Source: Rhodanobacter sp. AS-Z3 (GTDB lineage Bacteria > Pseudomonadota > Gammaproteobacteria > Xanthomonadales > Rhodanobacteraceae). From it: a DNA stretch of 64,000 bases. The notes under the pieces were generated by a model. It was not told where the DNA came from and searched no databases. It worked only from the letters and a program-made list of their open reading frames with translations. The stretch is from assembly GCF_029224025.1 (NCBI RefSeq), contig NZ_CP119392.1, positions 1,263,001-1,327,000 of the forward strand, in the 5' to 3' direction. The translations under genes and the position numbers were made by a program. This document shows positions 8,638-17,593 of this stretch, piece by piece. The stretch's first letter is position 1, and each line of letters begins with the position of its first letter.

Positions 8638-10824
8638 TCAGTCCTGATGCTCGAAGCGCTTTTTCCGTTCCACGTCCTTGCCGTTTTCGGGGCGCGGTGT
8701 GCTTTGTTGCGGCCGCGGTGTTTCGGCTCGCGGCGGCGGCATCATGCGTTGGGGCGGTTGGTAGTTTTGCGGCGCGGGCGTGCTTTGACGTGGCGGTGCA
8801 GCTATTTCGCGCGAGTATTCATGCGTTGCCGCCGGTGGTGTGGCACGCCACGATGGCTGCTCGACGCTGCGTGGCTCGGGGCGCTCGACGCGTGACTGCG
8901 GCTGCGGCCGCTCGAAGCGCTGCGGTTCTGCGACGGTGCGGGCCGCTGGCATGGCTGGCGACGGCTGCCATGCGCGTTGGTAACGCTCACGGTTGTAGGG
9001 AGCTGGCGGTGAATCGTTCGCCGACGACTCACGTGGGCTGGCAGTGATGACGTTGGCGTCCGAGCGCGGCATTGGCGCTCGGCGTTCGATGTCGTTACCG
9101 CTGCGGGGGCGGGCGAAGCGCGAAGAGCGCAGTTCGCCGTCGTCGTGGGTCATCTCCTCACGGCCGCTCCGTCCTGCCGGGGTGATCGTTGGAACAACCG
9201 GCAGCCGTGCATCTGATGGATGGCGCATGTTGCCATCATTGCGGTTGCTGGGGGATGACTGCGCTGACGCTTCATCTGGTTCCAGCACGCGCACGCTTCC
9301 GCGCGAATAGTCGCCCGGCCGGTTGCTGCGTGCCGGCATGGCATTGGCGTGATTGTCTGGCGGCGCGCGGCGCGCGACCACCTCGCGATTGAAGCCACCG
9401 GCAGGCAGGTTGCGTACGTGGCGGCTGGATGCTGACTGGTCGCCACGGTCACTGGGTCGCAGCTGGTCAATCGTGCGGCTGCGCACCGGCGCGTCGGCCA
9501 ATTTGCGCGGGTCGACGTGAACCAGATTCTGCTGCACGTTGTGGCCGTCGCCGAAGCTGCGGCTGGATACGGCGGTGAAGCCGCGCGGTGCCTGGCGGTT
9601 GGCGTAATGATTGTCGCGGTCGAAGTCGCCACGACGGTAGCGGTTGTAGTGATCGTCGAAATCGTGGCGCGGGTCGTGTCCGCGGCTCGAACGGCCGTTG
9701 TAGATGTTGATGTTCACGCTGGTGTAATAGCGACGACCCACGTGATACCAAGGATTGTAGATTTCCCCCGGGCCCAGCGGGAACCAGCCCACCGGCGTGC
9801 CGCCGATGCCGACCGACCAGCCGCCACCGCCGACGAAGGCGACCAGCGCAGGGGCGTAGATCGCGCGTGCACCGCGCGGCCCGGGAATCCAGCCCCAGCC
9901 ACGTTGGGTATAGGCCCAGCGGCCATAGTGGTAGGGCGCATAGCCCCAGGGTGCATCGTCGACCCAGGTCCAGCCCCACGGCGCGATGTAGGCCCAGTGG
10001 CCGTTGCGATACGGTGCCCAGTTGGAACCGACATTCCGCGGGTACCACACCGCGCCGTATTCGCTGCCGTCCTGCCAGCCACCGTATTGGTCCAGATCCT
10101 GATAACCGACCACGTCGTCGGAAACGTATTGACGACTGTTCGACTCGGCATACCGATTGTCACGCTCGCTGGCCCAGCGATCGAAGGCGTCGCCCCGGTT
10201 GATCCCGCTGATCGTCACCATGCTCAGGCTGGAGTCGGAAAAACGGTAACTGCGACCGGGGTTGATCGAACGCTGCGCATTGTTTTCGCCAAACACCGTG
10301 GCAGCGCCATCGAGTGCGGACACGCGAGTGCTGCCATCGCGTGGGTCGACGTCGACGCGGAAGGTGCCCGGCTGATCGATCACCAGTGCCACGGCTGGGG
10401 TATCGATCTCGTAGCTTTCGCCGTCGCCGAGCTGGCGCACGCTGATGCTGAGGCTGCCCTGGGTCAGCTCGAGCTGGGCGATCTGCTCATTGAGGTCGAG
10501 CAGGCCCAGGTCTGTCTTTCCGTCGATGTGCAACGTGCCTCCACCGAACTCCAGTTCGGCGCGCGCACCGGCCGCGCTGGAGAGCTTGTCGCCATTGGTC
10601 AGCGGACGGTTGATCCTGGCGTCGCTCCAGTCTTTCGCGCCGGCGGGCAGAAAGCCGAGATCGCCACCGATGTAAGACAGCCGCGCCACGCGAGTCGGCG
10701 GATCGGCGCTGTCATCGGCATCGGACTGTGCCTGCACCAGACCGGCGAACAGGCAAAGCAGCAACATGGCGAACACACGCCAGTGCTGGCGCCACGAAAC
10801 AGAAAACTCGGCAAACCTGGGCAT
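8638..10824 (-). CDS. Secreted FecR-domain / DUF6600 protein with Pro/Arg/Ser-rich tail
   Basis: 728 aa. A signal peptide is clear (basic start, helix '[16 protein letters not shown]'). Residues about 30-190 form a FecR-type beta domain ('[20 protein letters not shown]', '[23 protein letters not shown]'). Residues about 220-370 are Trp/Tyr/Gly-rich with repeats like '[10 protein letters not shown]', '[11 protein letters not shown]' and '[14 protein letters not shown]', matching the DUF6600-type pattern common in Xanthomonadales. The rest is low-complexity, Arg/Pro/Gln/Ser-rich and likely disordered. Start at 10824 has AAGGAG six bases upstream. Probably periplasmic or surface-attached; function not known. 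No sigma factor or anti-sigma gene is near, so a FecR signalling role is doubtful. Confidence 0.8.
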   Translation of the reverse strand: MPRFAEFSVSWRQHWRVFAMLLLCLFAGLVQAQSDADDSADPPTRVARLSYIGGDLGFLPAGAKDWSDARINRPLTNGDKLSSAAGARAELEFGGGTLHIDGKTDLGLLDLNEQIAQLELTQGSLSISVRQLGDGESYEIDTPAVALVIDQPGTFRVDVDPRDGSTRVSALDGAATVFGENNAQRSINPGRSYRFSDSSLSMVTISGINRGDAFDRWASERDNRYAESNSRQYVSDDVVGYQDLDQYGGWQDGSEYGAVWYPRNVGSNWAPYRNGHWAYIAPWGWTWVDDAPWGYAPYHYGRWAYTQRGWGWIPGPRGARAIYAPALVAFVGGGGWSVGIGGTPVGWFPLGPGEIYNPWYHVGRRYYTSVNINIYNGRSSRGHDPRHDFDDHYNRYRRGDFDRDNHYANRQAPRGFTAVSSRSFGDGHNVQQNLVHVDPRKLADAPVRSRTIDQLRPSDRGDQSASSRHVRNLPAGGFNREVVARRAPPDNHANAMPARSNRPGDYSRGSVRVLEPDEASAQSSPSNRNDGNMRHPSDARLPVVPTITPAGRSGREEMTHDDGELRSSRFARPRSGNDIERRAPMPRSDANVITASPRESSANDSPPAPYNRERYQRAWQPSPAMPAARTVAEPQRFERPQPQSRVERPEPRSVEQPSWRATPPAATHEYSREIAAPPRQSTPAPQNYQPPQRMMPPPRAETPRPQQSTPRPENGKDVERKKRFEHQD

Positions 10825-11067
10825 GCGACTCTCCTTGGGGAGTGCGTATGAGGCTGGATCAGGGCGAACGTTCGTCATGCTGCTGTCAACGCGCATTGTC
10901 CAGCAGCCGATGACGTCGCACCGAGTATGTGCGCGCGACCGTTCAGCACGCGTTGTGTCGTTTCCACGGGCAGGCGCGGCGGCACCGCAGCCGGTCGGAC
11001 GAGGTGATTTCGCCGCTGCGCAGCTTTCCAAGCACGCGAATCCCGGGTTACCATCCGCCGGTCAAAC

Positions 11068-11141
11068 GCGGGTGTAGCTCAATGGTAGAGCTGTAGCTTC
11101 CCAAGCTACTGACGAGGGTTCGATTCCCTTCACCCGCTCCA
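11068..11141 (+). tRNA. glyT: tRNA-Gly (anticodon CCC)
   Basis: Complete cloverleaf: acceptor arms GCGGGTG / CACCCGC (11068-11074 and 11131-11137), D-arm 'AGCTCAATGGTAGAGCT', anticodon arm GTAGC-TTCCCAA-GCTAC giving anticodon CCC, T-arm with GGTTCGATTC, and an encoded CCA end at 11139-11141. CCC reads GGG codons. The rimB start is 41 bases downstream. Gene symbol follows E. coli usage for the CCC glycine tRNA and is tentative. Confidence 0.96.
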
Positions 11142-11181
11142 TTCCCGTAGCCTCATCGATCCCCGAGTTTCCAACGACCAC

Positions 11182-11649
11182 ATGGCGGATCTGATCATCT
11201 TGGGATGGCGGGAGCGAGTGGCGTTGCCGCAGTTGGGCATCGGCATGCTCAAGGCAAAGCTCGACACCGGCGCGCGCAGCAGTTCGCTGCATGTGGACAC
11301 GCTAGACGCGTTTCAGCGCACCGGCGATACCTGGCTGCGTTTCACCCTGCATGTGGGACGACGGCAGCCGGTGCAGATCAGCTGCGAGGCGCTCGCGCTG
11401 GACCGGCGCACGGTGACCGATACCGGTGGACGGCGCACTGAACGCTGGTTCATCCGCACAGCGGTGGAACTGGCGGGACAGCGCTTCGACATCGACGTCA
11501 ACCTCACCGACCGCCGTCACATGCTGTTTCCGATGCTGCTGGGCCGCAGTGCGCTGATCGGGCGCGTGGCGGTGGACCCGGCCATCTCCTATACGCAACC
11601 GCGACCATCGCCGATGATGGCCACATCCTGGATGCCGGACTGCCCATGA
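11182..11649 (+). CDS. rimB: RimB-type retropepsin-like protease (ATP-dependent zinc protease family)
   Basis: 155 aa, the usual size for the family (Zn_protease, a retropepsin-like aspartic fold). The active site D-T-G-A at residues 28-31 lies in '[12 protein letters not shown]', and '[15 protein letters not shown]' near the C-terminus is the expected second conserved block. In Pseudomonas RimB works with RimK and trims the poly-glutamate tail RimK adds to ribosomal protein S6. Here the stop codon overlaps the rimK start (ATGA), which supports the same role. Start ATG at 11182; no strong ribosome binding site is seen. Confidence 0.85.
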   Translation: MADLIILGWRERVALPQLGIGMLKAKLDTGARSSSLHVDTLDAFQRTGDTWLRFTLHVGRRQPVQISCEALALDRRTVTDTGGRRTERWFIRTAVELAGQRFDIDVNLTDRRHMLFPMLLGRSALIGRVAVDPAISYTQPRPSPMMATSWMPDCP

Positions 11650-12566
11650 AAATTGCGATCCTGTCGCGCAACACCCGACTGTATTCGACCAAGCGCCTGG
11701 TTGAGGCCGCGCGGGTGCGCGGACACGTGGTGCGGGTATTCGATCCGCTGCGCTGCTATGTGCGCATCGCGCCGGGCGCGTCGTCGATCCGTTTCAAGGG
11801 CAAGGAAATACGTGACATCGATGCAGTGATTCCGCGTATCGGCACCAGCAGCACGTTCTACGGAACGGCTGTTTTGCGCCAGCTGGAAATGATGGGCGTG
11901 TACACCCCGAACCCGTCCGATGCCGTGCTGCGCGCGCGCGACAAACTGCGTTGTCTGCAGATTCTTGCCGCGCAGGGCATCGACATGCCGGTGACCGTGT
12001 TCGGCGACAACCCGGACGACACCAATGACGTGCTGGCCCTGCTTGGCGATCCGCCGCATGTGATCAAGTTGAATGAAGGCAGCCAGGGCACCGGCGTGGT
12101 GCTGGCCGAGAAGCGCGCCGCTTCACAAAGCGTGATCGAGGCGTTTCGGGGCCTCTATGCGAACTTCCTGGTGCAGGAATTTGTGGCCGAGGCCAAGGGC
12201 AGCGACCTGCGTTGTTTCGTGGTGGGCGACAAGGTGGTGGCTGCCATGCAGCGCGATTCCAGCCCCGGTGAATTCCGCGCCAACCTGCACCGTGGCGGCA
12301 GCGCCAAGGCAGCCACCCTGAGCGCGGAAGAGGAACGGATTGCGGTGGCCGCTGCCGGTGCGCTGGGTCTGGGCGTTGCCGGTGTCGACCTGTTGCGCTC
12401 CAATCGCGGCCCGCTGCTGCTGGAAGTGAATGCCTCGCCGGGTCTGGAAGGTATCGAAGCATCCACCGGTGTCGACGTGGCCGGCGCGATCATGGAGTTG
12501 CTGGAAGCCCATCACAGCACGACCCGCACCGAAAATCGGCCCCGGCGCAAGCCGGCGAAACCTTGA
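11646..12566 (+). CDS. rimK: Ribosomal protein S6 glutamate ligase RimK
   Basis: ATP-grasp ligase of 306 aa that adds glutamate residues to the C-terminus of ribosomal protein S6. It begins 'MKIAILSRN', has the RimK N-terminal region to about residue 95, then the ATP-grasp domain with '[13 protein letters not shown]', '[19 protein letters not shown]', 'VAAMQRDS' and the metal-binding '[15 protein letters not shown]'. Translationally coupled to rimB by a four-base overlap. A basic tail (RPRRKPAKP) ends the protein. The gene is followed by a candidate small RNA. Confidence 0.93.
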   Translation: MKIAILSRNTRLYSTKRLVEAARVRGHVVRVFDPLRCYVRIAPGASSIRFKGKEIRDIDAVIPRIGTSSTFYGTAVLRQLEMMGVYTPNPSDAVLRARDKLRCLQILAAQGIDMPVTVFGDNPDDTNDVLALLGDPPHVIKLNEGSQGTGVVLAEKRAASQSVIEAFRGLYANFLVQEFVAEAKGSDLRCFVVGDKVVAAMQRDSSPGEFRANLHRGGSAKAATLSAEEERIAVAAAGALGLGVAGVDLLRSNRGPLLLEVNASPGLEGIEASTGVDVAGAIMELLEAHHSTTRTENRPRRKPAKP

Positions 12567-12614
12567 AGTTGCCCCGGCGACACGGCCACCGGCCTGCGTT
12601 GACGCCGGGTTAAC

Positions 12615-12642
12615 TTGCACATAACCTGCCGCCCCCTATAAA
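12615..12642 (+). promoter_or_regulatory. Sigma-70 promoter for candidate small RNA
   Basis: -35 TTGCAC (12615-12620), 16-base spacer, -10 TATAAA (12637-12642). It matches the consensus better than most sites in this GC-rich window. A transcript would start near 12648-12650, which is far from the next gene (12878) and upstream of a strong terminator at 12719-12760. Confidence 0.65.
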
Positions 12643-12647
12643 GCCCG

Positions 12648-12760
12648 AACTGTTTTTTGCGGCAGCATGGCCAGCGTGGTCTGGTGGCGGCAGAGGATGG
12701 TATCGGGGCAACACCTTGGGCCCGGATGGACGACGCCATGTCGCCTGTCCGGGCCTTTTT
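12648..12760 (+). ncRNA. Candidate trans-acting or structured small RNA (about 113 nt)
   Basis: The stretch between rimK and the response-regulator gene has a promoter (12615-12642) and ends in an intrinsic terminator (12719-12760), giving a stand-alone transcript of about 113 nt. The body is G-rich (GGTGGCGGCAGAGG, GGTATCGGGG) and I do not recognise it as any Rfam family. An in-frame ATG at 12667 leads to an ORF that runs through the terminator, so a leader peptide is unlikely. Alternatively this is an attenuating leader for the two-component operon downstream. Based on sequence only; expression is not shown. Confidence 0.5.
12719..12760 (+). terminator. Rho-independent terminator
   Basis: Stem GGCCCGGA (12719-12726) pairs with TCCGGGCC (12748-12755); an inner CGAC/GTCG stem extends it, and five T follow (12756-12760). 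It separates the candidate sRNA from the two-component genes. Confidence 0.85.
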
Positions 12761-12877
12761 ATGGCTTGCGGAAAGCGGCTGGCCCGATTTCCTGGTCCAC
12801 CGCTGTGCCGCGTTCATGCAAGCTTGTTAAGCTGGCGCCTCCAGTCGGCCCGTGCGCCGGCTGTGCAGGAGTGACAC

Positions 12878-13564
12878 ATGCGCGTTCTGGTGATTGAAGA
12901 CAATAGCGATATCGCGACCAACATCGGCGATTATCTGGAAGACCGGGGTAACGTGGTCGATTTCGCGGGCGACGGGGTGACCGGCCTGCATCTTGCGGTG
13001 GTACACGATTTCGACGTGATCGTGCTGGATCTCACGCTGCCGGGCATGGATGGCCTGGAGGTGGCGCGCAAGCTGCGTCACGAGGCGCACAAGCAAACCC
13101 CGATCCTGATGCTGACGGCGCGCGATGCGCTGGAGCAGAAGTTGACCGGCTTCGAGTCTGGCGCGGACGATTACATGACCAAGCCGTTCGCCCTGCAAGA
13201 GCTGGCGGCGCGTCTGGAAGTGCTGGCGCGCCGTGGCAAGGGTCCGCAGAGCCGCGTGTTGAAAGTGGCCGATCTCACCTTCAACCTCGATACGCTGACG
13301 GTTAACCGCGAAGGCAAGTCGATCCAGCTGAACCCGATTGGTCTGAAGCTGCTGCAGGCGTTGATGGAATCCAGCCCGTCGGTGGTCACCCGGCAGGATC
13401 TGGAGCAGAAGGTGTGGGGTGAGGAGCTGCCCGACAGCGACAGCTTGCGCGTGCATATCCACGGTCTGCGCGCGGCAATCGACAAACCGTTCGAGAAGCC
13501 GCTGATCCACACCCGTCATGGCATTGGCTATCGCATGGTCGAGCCCGATGCAATCCAAGCCTGA
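12878..13564 (+). CDS. OmpR/PhoP-family response regulator
   Basis: 228 aa. Receiver domain (about 1-115) with acidic pocket E7-D8, phospho-acceptor D51 in 'IVLDLTLPGMDG' and the conserved Lys in 'MTKPFALQEL'. A winged-helix DNA-binding domain (about 130-223) follows, with 'LHVHIHGLRAAIDKPF'-type recognition sequence and 'IHTRHGIGYRM' wing. AGGAG lies six bases before the ATG. The stop overlaps the kinase start, so the two are translated together. Resembles ColR/PhoP-like regulators of Xanthomonadales, but the target genes are not evident from here. Confidence 0.92.
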   Translation: MRVLVIEDNSDIATNIGDYLEDRGNVVDFAGDGVTGLHLAVVHDFDVIVLDLTLPGMDGLEVARKLRHEAHKQTPILMLTARDALEQKLTGFESGADDYMTKPFALQELAARLEVLARRGKGPQSRVLKVADLTFNLDTLTVNREGKSIQLNPIGLKLLQALMESSPSVVTRQDLEQKVWGEELPDSDSLRVHIHGLRAAIDKPFEKPLIHTRHGIGYRMVEPDAIQA

Positions 13565-14856
13565 TGCAGTCAAGGCGTAAACTTCGCTTTCGATTGGTGG
13601 TTTCCTTCGCGCTGTTCGGCTTCGGTCTCAGTGCGTTGTTTGCCGTGGCTGCGTTGAACATCCGTTCGCGAGTGGAAGATCAGCTGGTCAACGCCAGCCT
13701 GCTCGACGACGCGAAGTACGCCAACCACTTCGCCCAGGAGCATCCGGACGCGGCCGGCCCGGGCTCGCAATTGATCACCGGTATGACCAAGAGCGACCGC
13801 ACCCTGTACAAGGCGCCGTTGGCTTGGCAGAACCTGGCCAACGCCAATGGCGTGCACGACATCATCGAGCAGGACGAGGAAGGCAATCGGCGCCACTACA
13901 AGTTGGCGGTCTATCGCGAGAATCACATCATCAGCTTCGTTCGCTACGACGTCACGCGCGAGGAGCTGGGCAAACAGCAACTGCTGATCAGTGTGATCGG
14001 TGCGGTGTTCTTGTTCGGCCTGTTGTCGCTGGTACTGGGCATGTGGCTGTCGCGCAAGGTGCTCAAGCCGGTCAGCGAGCTGGCCCATCGGCTGCGTGAT
14101 TTTCGCAAGGCCGGCAAGGCCGAGCCGCTGGCGCCGCACTTCGCCGATGACGAAGTCGGCGAACTGGCGCATGCGCTGGACGAGTACTCCGAACGCCTCA
14201 CCGCGATGGTTGAACGCGATCGCGAATTCAATTCCGATGTCAGCCATGAACTACGCACACCGTTGGCGGTGATCGCCAGTACCACCGAACTGTTGCAGGG
14301 TTCGCCGGATCTCACCGACAAGCTGAGCGAGCGGTTGAAGCGGATCGAACGTGCCTCGCGCCAGGCCACCGAACTGATCGAGGCGCTGCTGCTGCTGTCA
14401 CGTGCCGAGCGACGCGGCCCGACCCGCGGCGAGACCACCGACGTGGGCAAGGTTGCCGCGGACGTGATCGAAAGCCAGCGCCCGCAGGTACGCGGCAAAC
14501 CGCTGACCATTGAGCTTGCCACCGTCGAACCGGTCAACGTGAATGCGCCGGCCTCGGTGCTGTCGGTGGCGTTGACCAACCTGATCGGCAACGCGATCAA
14601 GTACACGCTCGAAGGCAGTGTGCAGGTGGTGGTGGCCAACGGCAGGATTGAAGTCATCGACACCGGCCCGGGGATCAAGGCCGAAGACGCGGAACGCCTG
14701 TTCCAGCGCGGCGTGCGTGGCGAGGGCGCCGGCGGCAGTGGTGCCGGGCTGGGCTTGGCCATTGTGCGCCGGTTGTGCGAACTCTACGCCTGGGACGTCT
14801 CGATGCGTCCGCGCAGCGATACCAATGGCGCGATCGCCAGCATCAAGTTCAGCTGA
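13564..14856 (+). CDS. Sensor histidine kinase, partner of the OmpR-type regulator
   Basis: 430 aa inner-membrane kinase. Helix 1 near residues 10-30, a periplasmic sensor loop of about 105 residues, helix 2 near 138-160, HAMP linker, then HisKA with phospho-acceptor H228 in 'DVSHELRTPL' and an ATPase domain with N-box 'LTNLIGNAIKY', 'DTGPGI' and 'GAGLGLAIVRRL'. The ATG overlaps the last base of the regulator's stop. The sensor loop matches no ligand-binding family I recognise; some acidic residues (EQDEEGN) could bind cations. A REP pair follows the gene. Confidence 0.92.
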   Translation: MQSRRKLRFRLVVSFALFGFGLSALFAVAALNIRSRVEDQLVNASLLDDAKYANHFAQEHPDAAGPGSQLITGMTKSDRTLYKAPLAWQNLANANGVHDIIEQDEEGNRRHYKLAVYRENHIISFVRYDVTREELGKQQLLISVIGAVFLFGLLSLVLGMWLSRKVLKPVSELAHRLRDFRKAGKAEPLAPHFADDEVGELAHALDEYSERLTAMVERDREFNSDVSHELRTPLAVIASTTELLQGSPDLTDKLSERLKRIERASRQATELIEALLLLSRAERRGPTRGETTDVGKVAADVIESQRPQVRGKPLTIELATVEPVNVNAPASVLSVALTNLIGNAIKYTLEGSVQVVVANGRIEVIDTGPGIKAEDAERLFQRGVRGEGAGGSGAGLGLAIVRRLCELYAWDVSMRPRSDTNGAIASIKFS

Positions 14857-14872
14857 TGCACGAATGGATATA

Positions 14873-14941
14873 GTTGCGCAGCCTGTACGCGATGCGCTTC
14901 GTCATGTGACGAAAAGCATCGCGCACAGGCTGCGCTCCTGC
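14873..14941. repeat. REP pair (family B), inverted
   Basis: Two inverted copies of a unit like GCGCAGCCTG-TRCGCGATGC, at about 14873-14895 and 14916-14941 (reversed), between the convergent kinase and ilvE genes. Related to the copy at 57605-57679 and distinct from family A in the stem, while the flanking 'GAGCGC...GCGATGC' pattern is shared. Confidence 0.85.
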
Positions 14942-14948
14942 AGCTTGC

Positions 14949-15866
14949 TTACACCTGCTCCAGCCAGCCCCACTTGTCATGCGTGCGGCCGTCGAACAGG
15001 CCGAAGAAGCGTTCCTGCAGCAGGCGGGTGACGCGACCGGCGGTGCCGTTGCCGATCTGCTTGCCGTCGACCGAGCGGATCGGGGTGACTTCAGCGGCAG
15101 TGCCGCACATCAGGATCTCGTCGGCGAGGTAGAGATACTCGCGCGGCAGATCGCGTTCGACCACTTCGATACCTTCCTCGCGAGCCAGCGTTTTCAGGGT
15201 GTCGCGAGTGATGCCGGCGAGAATCGAGGCGCTGGCCGGCGTGGTGTGCAACACGCCGTCGAACACCAGGAACAGGTTTTCGCCCGCGCCTTCGCTGAGC
15301 AGCCCGCTGGAAGCCAGTGCAATGCCTTCGCCGAAACCGAGGCGGCGTGCTTCACGCGCAATCAGCTGGCCGGAGAGATAGTTGCCGCCGGCCTTGGCGC
15401 CGGCCGGAATGGTGTTCGGCGCAAATCGCTGCCAGCTCGACACGCACGCGGTGATGCCGTTCTCCAGCGCCTCTGGTCCCAGATACGGACCCATTGGCCA
15501 GGCCGCCACGGCCACGTCGATCGGGGTTTCCGCAGACAGGCCGAAACCGCCCAGGCCACGATACGCCACCGGGCGCAGATAGGCGGCGCCCAGACCGTTC
15601 TTCTTGATCACGGCGCGGCAGGCAGCGGCCAGGTCGTCGACGGAATACGGCAGCACCATGTCGTAGATGCGTGCGGACTGGTACAGGCGATTCAGGTGAT
15701 CGGTGAGGCGGAAAATCGCGGCGCCATCGGGTGTGGCGTAGCTGCGAATGCCTTCGAACACGGACGAGCCGTAATGCAGCGCGTGGGACATCACGTGGGT
15801 GGTCGCCTCGGCCCACGGCTTGATCTCGCCGTTCTGCCAGATCCAATCGGGGTATTGCTGGGCCAT
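14949..15866 (-). CDS. ilvE: Branched-chain amino acid aminotransferase
   Basis: PLP enzyme for the last step of Val/Leu/Ile synthesis. 305 aa, usual length for this class IV aminotransferase. The Schiff-base Lys is K158 in 'PAGAKAGGNYLSG'; 'SEGAGENLFLVFDG' and 'GITRDTLKTLARE' are the other family blocks. The start at 15866 gives the standard opening 'PDWIWQNGEI' and has AGGAG ten bases upstream; the frame is open further 5' but that sequence is unrelated to the family. Transcribed alone on the minus strand. Confidence 0.95.
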   Translation of the reverse strand: MAQQYPDWIWQNGEIKPWAEATTHVMSHALHYGSSVFEGIRSYATPDGAAIFRLTDHLNRLYQSARIYDMVLPYSVDDLAAACRAVIKKNGLGAAYLRPVAYRGLGGFGLSAETPIDVAVAAWPMGPYLGPEALENGITACVSSWQRFAPNTIPAGAKAGGNYLSGQLIAREARRLGFGEGIALASSGLLSEGAGENLFLVFDGVLHTTPASASILAGITRDTLKTLAREEGIEVVERDLPREYLYLADEILMCGTAAEVTPIRSVDGKQIGNGTAGRVTRLLQERFFGLFDGRTHDKWGWLEQV

Positions 15867-15966
15867 GTCGCTTCTCCTGTGGGGACCGCCCATGATAACC
15901 GCTGCAGGGCGGCCGCACGTCAAGGCGTGCGTTTCAGGCGGCCAATCTTGCACCGCGTTTCGGGCA

Positions 15967-16530
15967 TCAGTTGGTGCTGCGCAACCACAGGCAGCCGGCC
16001 TGGTGGACGATGTCGAAGCGGAGCTCACGCGGACCACCGTTGCCGTCGTTGTCGACCACGTGCAGCACCAGTTGGTCGTCGGTCGGCGGCGCCGTGCTGA
16101 GCGGCATGGATGCTGGATCATCAGGGTCAGCCGCCTGGGTCGGGCTGCTGACATCCAGCAGTGGCTGCTTCATCACCTGCGCCAGCGAGCGGATGTCGGC
16201 AATGGCGGCGCCGCGACCATAACCTTCCCACAGCATCATGCCCGCCAGGCGGTTGGCGTCGCGGCTGGCAAATGCCTCGATGACGGCCTGGCGCAGGACC
16301 TCGAAGCTGTGAGCACACAGCATGGGGGGTGTGACAGAGTTCGCCACCGCTGGCGTCGACGAAGCGCCCGGCGCCACCGGTGTGGCCTGCAATGCCATAC
16401 AGGGCTGATCGGTGAAGACCGCCTGACCATTGGCGCCAATGCAGCGATGGATCGGTGTCTGTGCCGCGGCAGGCGCAACACAGGCAAGTGCGATCAGACA
16501 CAGCAGCAACAGGGCGACCAGGCGGTACAT
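15967..16530 (-). CDS. Secreted protein with DUF4124-like N-terminus
   Basis: 187 aa with a clear signal peptide (hydrophobic core 'LVALLLLCLIALACVAPAAAQ'). The mature start 'IHRCIGANGQAVFTDQPC' is the DUF4124 pattern (two Cys around a short beta hairpin) widespread in Xanthomonadales. The remainder contains two more Cys ('MLCAHSF', 'GCLWLRS'). Likely periplasmic; function unknown. Lies just downstream of metF on the same strand with 25 bases between. Confidence 0.75.
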   Translation of the reverse strand: MYRLVALLLLCLIALACVAPAAAQTPIHRCIGANGQAVFTDQPCMALQATPVAPGASSTPAVANSVTPPMLCAHSFEVLRQAVIEAFASRDANRLAGMMLWEGYGRGAAIADIRSLAQVMKQPLLDVSSPTQAADPDDPASMPLSTAPPTDDQLVLHVVDNDGNGGPRELRFDIVHQAGCLWLRSTN

Positions 16531-16555
16531 CTCGCCAGCATAGCCGGCCTGCGAC

Positions 16556-17380
16556 TCAGAAAAGTTGCTGCAGTACCGCCTGCGTCGCGCGGGCCCGGTT
16601 CAACGTATAGAAATGCAGGCCGGGTGCACCGCCGTCGAGTAGCCGCCGGCATAGCTGTGCGACCACTTCGGCACCCAGTGCGCGCACCGCGTCGGCGTCA
16701 TCGCCATGGGCTTGCATGCGCTTGCCGATCCAGCGCGGGATTTCGGCGCCGCACATTTCGGAGAAGCGCCGCAGCTGGCTGAAGTTGGTGATCGGCATGA
16801 TGCCCGGCACGATCGGCACGTCGACCCCCAGCTTGCGTACGTCGTCGACGAAGCGGAAGTAGGCATCGGGGTTGAAAAAGTACTGGGTAATCGCGCCGTG
16901 CGCACCGGCGTCGACCTTGGCCTTGAAATGCTGCAGGTCGCGCAGCGCATCGTCGGCCTGCGGATGGGTTTCCGGATAAGCCGCCACTTCGATGTGGAAA
17001 TGGTCACCGTACTGTTCGCGAATGAAGCTCACCAATTCGGCGGCGTAACGGAAGTCGCCAGCCGTGGCCATGCCCGAGGGCATGTCGCCGCGTAGCGCCA
17101 CCAGCCGTCGGTAGCCGGCAGCACGATAGCCTTCCAGCAGATCGCGGATCTCGGCCTTGGTGCCGCCCATGCACGACAGATGCGGCGCCACCGGCAGGCC
17201 GTGTTTTGCATGCAGCCGCGCCACGGTGTCGCCGGTGTAGCTCAAGGTGGAGCCGCCGGCACCGAAGGTGACGGACGCGTAGTCCGGCTGATAGGCCTTC
17301 AATACCTGCACGGCGCGGTCCAGTTGTGCACGCTGTTCATCGGTCTTGGGCGGAAAGAACTCGAAGCTGATCGGAGGCAT
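16556..17380 (-). CDS. metF: 5,10-methylenetetrahydrofolate reductase
   Basis: FAD enzyme that makes 5-methyl-THF for methionine synthesis. 274 aa; opens with the classical 'PISFEFFPPKTDEQ', and includes 'SVTFGAGGSTL', 'HLSCMGGTKAEI' and 'PGIMPITNFSQLRRF'. Start at 17380 is fixed by this opening. The gene lies downstream of ahcY but is separated from it by a strong terminator, so it is transcribed from its own promoter region, which carries the element shared with metK (17411-17445). Confidence 0.96.
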   Translation of the reverse strand: MPPISFEFFPPKTDEQRAQLDRAVQVLKAYQPDYASVTFGAGGSTLSYTGDTVARLHAKHGLPVAPHLSCMGGTKAEIRDLLEGYRAAGYRRLVALRGDMPSGMATAGDFRYAAELVSFIREQYGDHFHIEVAAYPETHPQADDALRDLQHFKAKVDAGAHGAITQYFFNPDAYFRFVDDVRKLGVDVPIVPGIMPITNFSQLRRFSEMCGAEIPRWIGKRMQAHGDDADAVRALGAEVVAQLCRRLLDGGAPGLHFYTLNRARATQAVLQQLF

Positions 17381-17410
17381 GAAACGGAGTCCACTGGAGG
17401 GTGCGGGCGA

Positions 17411-17445
17411 GTATATATCTTTATGTCGCGATGAAGCGATAGATG
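17411..17445. promoter_or_regulatory. Putative operator shared with metK
   Basis: Plus-strand GTATATATC at 17411-17419 and GATAGATG at about 17438-17445 flank an 18-base core; ATC...GAT bounds form an imperfect inverted repeat of 24 bases (17417-17440). Almost the same arrangement lies at 43504-43538 before metK. The outer parts are identical in the two copies and the core agrees at about half of its positions. It sits 30 bases before the metF ATG. A binding site for a methionine-cycle repressor is the likeliest reading. Confidence 0.55.
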
Positions 17446-17505
17446 TGAGGCAGTGTGGCAACCGACGGTCCCACAAAAAGTTTCGAGGCGCGCTTTCGCG
17501 GGCTG

Positions 17506-17536
17506 AAAAAAAACAGGGCGCATCGCTGCGCCCTGT
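17506..17536 (-). terminator. Rho-independent terminator of ahcY
   Basis: On the minus strand, a ten-base-pair perfect stem (ACAGGGCGCA / TGCGCCCTGT) with a four-base loop is followed by eight T. It lies 58 bases after the ahcY stop codon and isolates metF. Confidence 0.93.
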
Positions 17537-17593
17537 CGGTGTTGCTGAAAAGCTGGATCGACGCAGGATGACGTCCCGCGTTCCCCGCGCGAC

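Noticed and set aside
12667..12897. Short ORF in the candidate sRNA as a leader peptide (contains Trp-Trp)
   Set aside because: No stop before the terminator; it runs through the hairpin into the regulator gene, so attenuation by this peptide is unlikely.
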